Shown: piece after piece, positions 60,262 through 64,000 of the stretch
How the letters are laid out: every line of letters begins with the position of its first letter
Position numbering within the stretch: position 1 is the stretch's first letter
Notes under the pieces: generated by a model
What the model was told of the DNA's origin: nothing
What the model saw: the letters and a program-made list of their open reading frames with translations, nothing else
Databases searched by the model: none
Position numbers and translations under genes: made by a program
DNA from: DLKC01 sp002478885
GTDB lineage: Bacteria > Bacteroidota > Bacteroidia > Chitinophagales > Chitinophagaceae
Assembly: GCA_046329585.1 (NCBI GenBank)
Contig: JAXLUI010000003.1
Span: 439,608 to 503,607 of the forward strand
Length of the DNA: 64,000 nt
Direction: 5' to 3'

Positions 60262-62010
60262 ATGCAAAAGCAAATCAATCATTCGGTCGCTGCAGTTTGT
60301 TTACTGTTGGGTTGCTGTTTTTTTATACAGTGTAATACCGGGCCTAAACTTCCGCCCGGTGATCCGGATAACGGCGGGCTGTCTCTTCCAGGCGATTTCG
60401 ATGCAGTTGTTGTATCAGACAGCACCGGGCCTGCAAGACATATTGCCATTAGCGATAATGGAGATATCTATGTGAAAATGCGTCACTCAGACCGCGGCCA
60501 GGGAAACCTTGTGCTGAGAGATGTTGATGGTGATGGAAAGGCAGACTCATCCGTTCATTTTGGTGACTATGATAATGAAGGCAGCCTCGCCAACTGTATG
60601 CGCATCCATAACGGCTATTTGTATTTTGCTTCCGAACTTGTTGTGTATCGTATGCAATTAACCCCGGGCAAAATGGTTCCCGAAGGCAAGCTGGATACCG
60701 TATTCACAGAAGAAGATTCAAGAGGTTCACATTGGCATATTACCAAGCCACTTGCATGGGACGATGACGGGCATATGTATATTCCATTTGGCGCGCCTTC
60801 CAATGCTTGCCAGGATTTGGTAAGAACACCCGGCGGAACACCCGGCTTTGCAGGAATGGACCCTTGCCCTGAACTGGAAGACTATGCCGGTATATGGCAG
60901 TTCCCTGCTGATAAAATAAATCTTACAAAAAAAGACGGCAAAAAATTTGCCACCGGTATCCGTAGTGTAGTGGCGATGGATTGGAACCAAGATGACAAGA
61001 ATCTTTATGTTGCCATGCACGGTCGCGACGACCTGAATATGCTCTGGCCAAATATGTTTTCGCAATGGCAAAGTGCGGTATTGCCCGCAGAAGAATTTAT
61101 TCGTGTTAAAGAAGGCAACAACTTTGGCTGGCCTTACAGTTATTACGACCAGTTGCAACAAAAGAATGTGCTTGCACCCGAATATGGAGGCGATGGAAAA
61201 AAACCTGCGAGAGATAATAGCGTTCAAAACCCGCTAATTGGTTTCCCCGCACATTGGGCACCCAACGATTTGTTGTTTTATGAGGGTGACCAATTTCCTG
61301 AGCACTACAAACACGGCGCATTCATTGCGTTTCATGGAAGCACTAACAGATCGCCCTATCCGCAGGCCGGCTATTTTGTTTGCTTCATTCCTTTCAAAGA
61401 TGGCCAGCCTTCCGGCGATTGGGAAGTCTTTGCCGATGGCTTTGCCGGCGTTGATCCAATTGTAAATACCAACGATGCACAACACCGGCCAATGGGTTTG
61501 GCAATGGGGCCCGATGGCTCACTATATGTCTCTGATTCCCGCAAAGGAAAAATCTGGCGCATCATGTATAAAGGTGATAAAAGCAAATTTGGCAAAGAGC
61601 AGCTAGCGGCTATGGAAAAGAGAAAAATGAATTCAAACATCCGCACGCCGGATGAGCTGAATGACAATTTATACAAAGGATCCGTAATGCCCGGCTCGCA
61701 GGTGTATATCAAATATTGTGTAAGCTGTCACCAATACAATGGCGAAGGTGATGGTACCCGCTTTCCACCGGTAAAGAATTCCGACTGGGTTAAAGGCGAC
61801 AAAACAAAACTGACAAGTGTTGTTTTAAACGGCCTCAACGAACCGGTTAAAGTGAATGGAAAAGACTATAATAGCATAATGCCTGCCCATAATTTTTTAA
61901 AAGATGCAGAAATAGCACAGGTGCTTACTTATTTGCGACAGCACTTTAACGAGCTGAAAGACTCTGTTTCTGTGGATGAAGTAAAAAAATCAAGAGCTTT
62001 AAAAAAGTAA
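60262..62010 (+). CDS. Sorbosone-dehydrogenase-like PQQ enzyme fused to cytochrome c (copy 2)
   Basis: 582 residues, close paralogue of the gene at 53399: NGGLSLPGDFDAVVVSDSTG, ARHIAISDNGDIYVKMR, VDGDGKADSSVHFGDY, GIRSVVAMDWNQDDKNLYVA, HGRDDLNMLWPN. Lipoprotein signal ending FFIQCN (Cys21). The C-terminal cytochrome c domain has CVSCH (about 485-489) and SIMPAHNF for the axial Met. Same predicted role: substrate oxidation outside the cytoplasm with electron transfer to a cytochrome. Unlike copy 1 it has no RidA gene directly behind it. Repeat A copies flank it on both sides. Confidence 0.88.
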   Translation: MQKQINHSVAAVCLLLGCCFFIQCNTGPKLPPGDPDNGGLSLPGDFDAVVVSDSTGPARHIAISDNGDIYVKMRHSDRGQGNLVLRDVDGDGKADSSVHFGDYDNEGSLANCMRIHNGYLYFASELVVYRMQLTPGKMVPEGKLDTVFTEEDSRGSHWHITKPLAWDDDGHMYIPFGAPSNACQDLVRTPGGTPGFAGMDPCPELEDYAGIWQFPADKINLTKKDGKKFATGIRSVVAMDWNQDDKNLYVAMHGRDDLNMLWPNMFSQWQSAVLPAEEFIRVKEGNNFGWPYSYYDQLQQKNVLAPEYGGDGKKPARDNSVQNPLIGFPAHWAPNDLLFYEGDQFPEHYKHGAFIAFHGSTNRSPYPQAGYFVCFIPFKDGQPSGDWEVFADGFAGVDPIVNTNDAQHRPMGLAMGPDGSLYVSDSRKGKIWRIMYKGDKSKFGKEQLAAMEKRKMNSNIRTPDELNDNLYKGSVMPGSQVYIKYCVSCHQYNGEGDGTRFPPVKNSDWVKGDKTKLTSVVLNGLNEPVKVNGKDYNSIMPAHNFLKDAEIAQVLTYLRQHFNELKDSVSVDEVKKSRALKK

Positions 62011-62022
62011 AAGTGATTATGG

Positions 62023-62072
62023 TACCGGCTGAAGAATACACATTAAACTTCATTGTGTCACTCACTTCAAGG
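62023..62072 (-). repeat. Dispersed repeat A, copy 14 (GTGACAC variant)
   Basis: Reverse copy ATTGTGTCACTCACTTC (62052-62068); tail TACCGGCTGAAG at 62023-62034. Opposite in orientation to copy 15, only about 45 bases away. Confidence 0.85.
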
Positions 62073-62117
62073 TTCGGAACAGCTGTCGGCAATTGGCTGT
62101 TGCTATCTTACAAAAAG

Positions 62118-62168
62118 TACAAGAGTGCGACGCAACGACGACGCTGGGAAACGCAAAAGCCCGGCTCA
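62118..62168 (+). repeat. Dispersed repeat A, copy 15
   Basis: GTACAAGAGTGCGACGCAAC (62118-62137), then GACGACGC, tail AGCCCGGCTCAAG. Ends about 40 bases before the AraC start. Confidence 0.9.
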
Positions 62169-62208
62169 AGAAAAGCGTTTTATTTTTTAATAATCAAAGA
62201 TTGAATAC

Positions 62209-63108
62209 ATGAAAGCGGTTGAAATAAGGTTATTAAAAGAACAGGACCAATCGTTCCTCTTCTATCATGAAACGAACCCGTTTTCGCGGTGGCATTACCA
62301 TCCTGACATTGAGCTGGTATTGATTATAAAAGGCGAAGGCAAAAGAATGGTGGGCGATCACATCGATCGTTTTGAAGAGGGTGACCTTGTATTGCTTGGC
62401 AGCAACCTTCCGCACGAATGGCTTTGCGACGAAAGCTACTTTAGACATCCAACCGGGTTTTGCGGTGAAGGCATTGTGATACAGTTTCTCGAAAATTTTA
62501 TGGGCGATGTTTTTATGCAGCTTCCGGAAAACAGGCGGTTGAAAAAGATCTTGAACGATTCTCAGCAAGGCTTGCTGATTGAAGGCCGGACAAAAGAACT
62601 CGTGACAGACATTATGAAAAAAATGTTGGCAATGGATGCGGAAAGCAGGTTGTATGGGCTTTTCAAAATATTCAATATTCTTGCGAAGAGCAAAGATTAT
62701 GCGGCGCTTTCCAGTCCTGGTTTTATCAGTAGTTTTCAAACAGCAGATGACACACCGATGAAAAAAGTGATACAATATATTTACCAGCATTTCCAAAAAA
62801 ATATCTCCATCAACGATGTGTTGCAGGTCGCAAACATGTCGAGTACTTCTTTCAGTGTGTTATTCAAACGCACCTATAACATGACGTTTAAAGAATATCT
62901 TGTAAAGCTTCGTGTGGGCTATGCGTGCAGGCTGCTTGCCGATAACGAGAAACATATTGCGCAAATCTCTTACGAAGCTGGTTTTGAAAATATTTCCAAC
63001 TTCAACCGCTTGTTTAAAAATATTAAAAGCGTTACACCTTCTGAGTATCGCAAGAAAATTATGAGTAGTGTTGATTATGCAGCGCTATTCGCAGAACTCT
63101 ACCCGTAA
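62209..63108 (+). CDS. AraC family transcriptional regulator
   Basis: 299 residues, cytoplasmic. N-terminal cupin-type ligand domain: FSRWHYHPDIELVLIIKGEG (about 25-44), DHIDRFEEGDLVLLGSNLPHEW (46-67). C-terminal AraC HTH pair, about 195-290: ISINDVLQVANMSSTSFSVLFKRTYNMTF (first HTH) and IAQISYEAGFENISNFNRLFKNIKSVTPSEYRK (second HTH, with GFxxxSxFxRxFKxxxGxTPxxYR form). It would activate a sugar or metabolite regulon. It follows the catabolic cluster in the same direction, preceded by two repeat A copies, so it is the natural candidate regulator of the cluster (inference). Confidence 0.88.
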   Translation: MKAVEIRLLKEQDQSFLFYHETNPFSRWHYHPDIELVLIIKGEGKRMVGDHIDRFEEGDLVLLGSNLPHEWLCDESYFRHPTGFCGEGIVIQFLENFMGDVFMQLPENRRLKKILNDSQQGLLIEGRTKELVTDIMKKMLAMDAESRLYGLFKIFNILAKSKDYAALSSPGFISSFQTADDTPMKKVIQYIYQHFQKNISINDVLQVANMSSTSFSVLFKRTYNMTFKEYLVKLRVGYACRLLADNEKHIAQISYEAGFENISNFNRLFKNIKSVTPSEYRKKIMSSVDYAALFAELYP

Positions 63109-63110
63109 AA

Positions 63111-64000
63111 TTAAGACCAGGTTTTTGTGATCAGCCGCAACCAGTTGCCGTGGTATATGTTTTGAATATCCTCTTTAGAATAACCGCGACGTTTTAAGAT
63201 ATCTTCAAATAAAACCATATCGGCGATCGTATTCATATCGTAAGGCGTTTGCTCTGTGCCAAACAAACCGTCGAGGTCGGTCCCAAAACCGACATGCAAA
63301 CAATTCCCTGCAAGCTGACAAATGTGATCAAAATGATCGACCAGCTTTTCCATTTTTATATCAAGGTCCTCCGGAAGATGCTTACTCATTTCAAAATTCG
63401 CGTCCAGCATCCACGTATCGAGTGCCCCACCAATAATACCGCCTCTCTCAATGATACATTTCAATTGCTTGTCGGAAAATTGCCTTTCACCCGGAACCAA
63501 TGTTCTGCAGTTTTGATGGCTGGCCCAAACGCTTCCACTGAAAATATTCATTGCTTCAAAAAAACCTTTGTCGGTTAAATGCGTTGTATCGAGAATAATG
63601 CGCAGGCGATCCATCTCTCTCAATAGGTTTTTGCCAATGGCAGTTAAGCCGCTGCCGTCTGAGTGTGTACCTGCTGCATACCTGCCCGGGCCGAAGTGTG
63701 CCGGCCCAATGGCCCGCAGCCCCTGCGAATAATATTTCTCCAGGTAGCGCAAATCAATGATAGAATCAGCGCCCTCCAAACTTAAAATATAACCAACGGG
63801 CTTTTTATCATTCGCAATACTCTCATCCTGCCAGAGAGCCAAGTGCTTTTCCAATGCGGGCAGGTCGCATACCTGGACCATTTCACCCATATCTTCCATT
63901 ATACGATACCATGCCAGTTGCGCCTGCCCGTACGCATAGGCCTGTTCAGGTGAATGCCAGCCCGGCAAATTAAGTGTTGGCAAGGGATTGCCGGCAGCCG
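63111..64000 (-). CDS. M19 family membrane dipeptidase (partial, N-terminus outside window)
   Basis: The frame stays open through 64000, so the start is beyond the edge; the visible 296 codons are the C-terminal three quarters. Motifs: GWHSPEQAYAYGQAQLAWYR, YILSLEGAD (Glu metal ligand), IILDTTHLTDKGFFEAM (His), VWASHQNCR (His), GFGTDLDGLFG (Asp) and YHGNWLRLI near the end. The N-terminal HxD ligands are not visible. M19 enzymes are zinc dipeptidases that accept D-residues at the C-terminal position. Stop is only 3 bases from the AraC stop (convergent). It fits a role in feeding the amidohydrolase/PLP pathway. Confidence 0.9.
   Translation of the reverse strand, partial: AAGNPLPTLNLPGWHSPEQAYAYGQAQLAWYRIMEDMGEMVQVCDLPALEKHLALWQDESIANDKKPVGYILSLEGADSIIDLRYLEKYYSQGLRAIGPAHFGPGRYAAGTHSDGSGLTAIGKNLLREMDRLRIILDTTHLTDKGFFEAMNIFSGSVWASHQNCRTLVPGERQFSDKQLKCIIERGGIIGGALDTWMLDANFEMSKHLPEDLDIKMEKLVDHFDHICQLAGNCLHVGFGTDLDGLFGTEQTPYDMNTIADMVLFEDILKRRGYSKEDIQNIYHGNWLRLITKTWS

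Noticed and set aside
53399..62010. Cluster duplication as a recent tandem copy
   Set aside because: Paralogues differ clearly in signals, length and key residues and are not in the same order, so the duplication is old or the copies were acquired separately.
902..62168. Repeat A copies as a CRISPR array
   Set aside because: Copies are kilobases apart, in both orientations, and separated by genes rather than short uniform spacers; no cas genes.

Overview
The window looks like chromosome of a member of the Bacteroidota, most probably the Chitinophagaceae. The signs are type IX secretion (T9SS) C-terminal sorting tails on two large secreted proteins, a CarboxypepD_reg/outer-membrane-barrel TonB-type receptor, many lipoproteins and secreted serine hydrolases, weak Shine-Dalgarno signals, and two good matches to the Bacteroidetes -33/-7 promoter (TTTG, 15 nt, TAnnTTTG). 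Base composition looks even and mid-range. I see no rRNA, tRNA, transposase, phage gene or CRISPR array. The assignment is from gene content, not from a marker-gene search.

Left third (1-30 kb): mixed housekeeping and envelope genes. A truncated 2-oxoacid:ferredoxin oxidoreductase alpha subunit is followed by a lipoprotein deacetylase, Bax-inhibitor-1-like protein, inositol-monophosphatase-type phosphatase, thiamine-phosphate kinase (thiL), S41 peptidase, TonB-type receptor, RhlE-type helicase, a secreted class-V aminotransferase, a large membrane protein with an uncharacterised C-terminal domain, a VOC protein, serine hydrolases, a GH43 enzyme, a ROK sugar kinase, a 985-residue T9SS metalloprotease and a solitary TIR-like domain protein.

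Middle (30-50 kb): a heterodimeric ABC exporter with one degenerate ATP site, soluble transhydrogenase (sthA), a cyclase/TolB-like/TPR protein, GH3, a YdjC-type deacetylase, a sugar MFS transporter next to a secreted GH32, an FKBP lipoprotein and a second T9SS protein.

Right end (50-64 kb): the most interesting region. It encodes a duplicated set of exported enzymes: serine hydrolase, Tat-type RidA, Tat-type SelA/DgaE-like PLP protein, PQQ-type sugar dehydrogenase fused to cytochrome c, a second RidA, a second SelA-like protein carrying an extra C-terminal domain, two tandem COG3964-like amidohydrolases, a second dehydrogenase-cytochrome c, an AraC regulator and an M19 dipeptidase. I propose a periplasmic pathway in which amidohydrolase/dipeptidase deacylates an amino compound, the SelA-like enzyme eliminates from it, RidA hydrolyses the enamine/imine, and the dehydrogenase passes electrons to cytochrome c. 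The substrate is unknown.

Throughout the window at least 21 copies of an intergenic repeat occur. They fall in two forms (A, 15 copies; B, 6 copies) that share the head GTACAAGTGTGCGAC but have different bodies. They sit between transcription units, are dense around the right-hand cluster, and create spurious reading frames and one false N-terminal extension.
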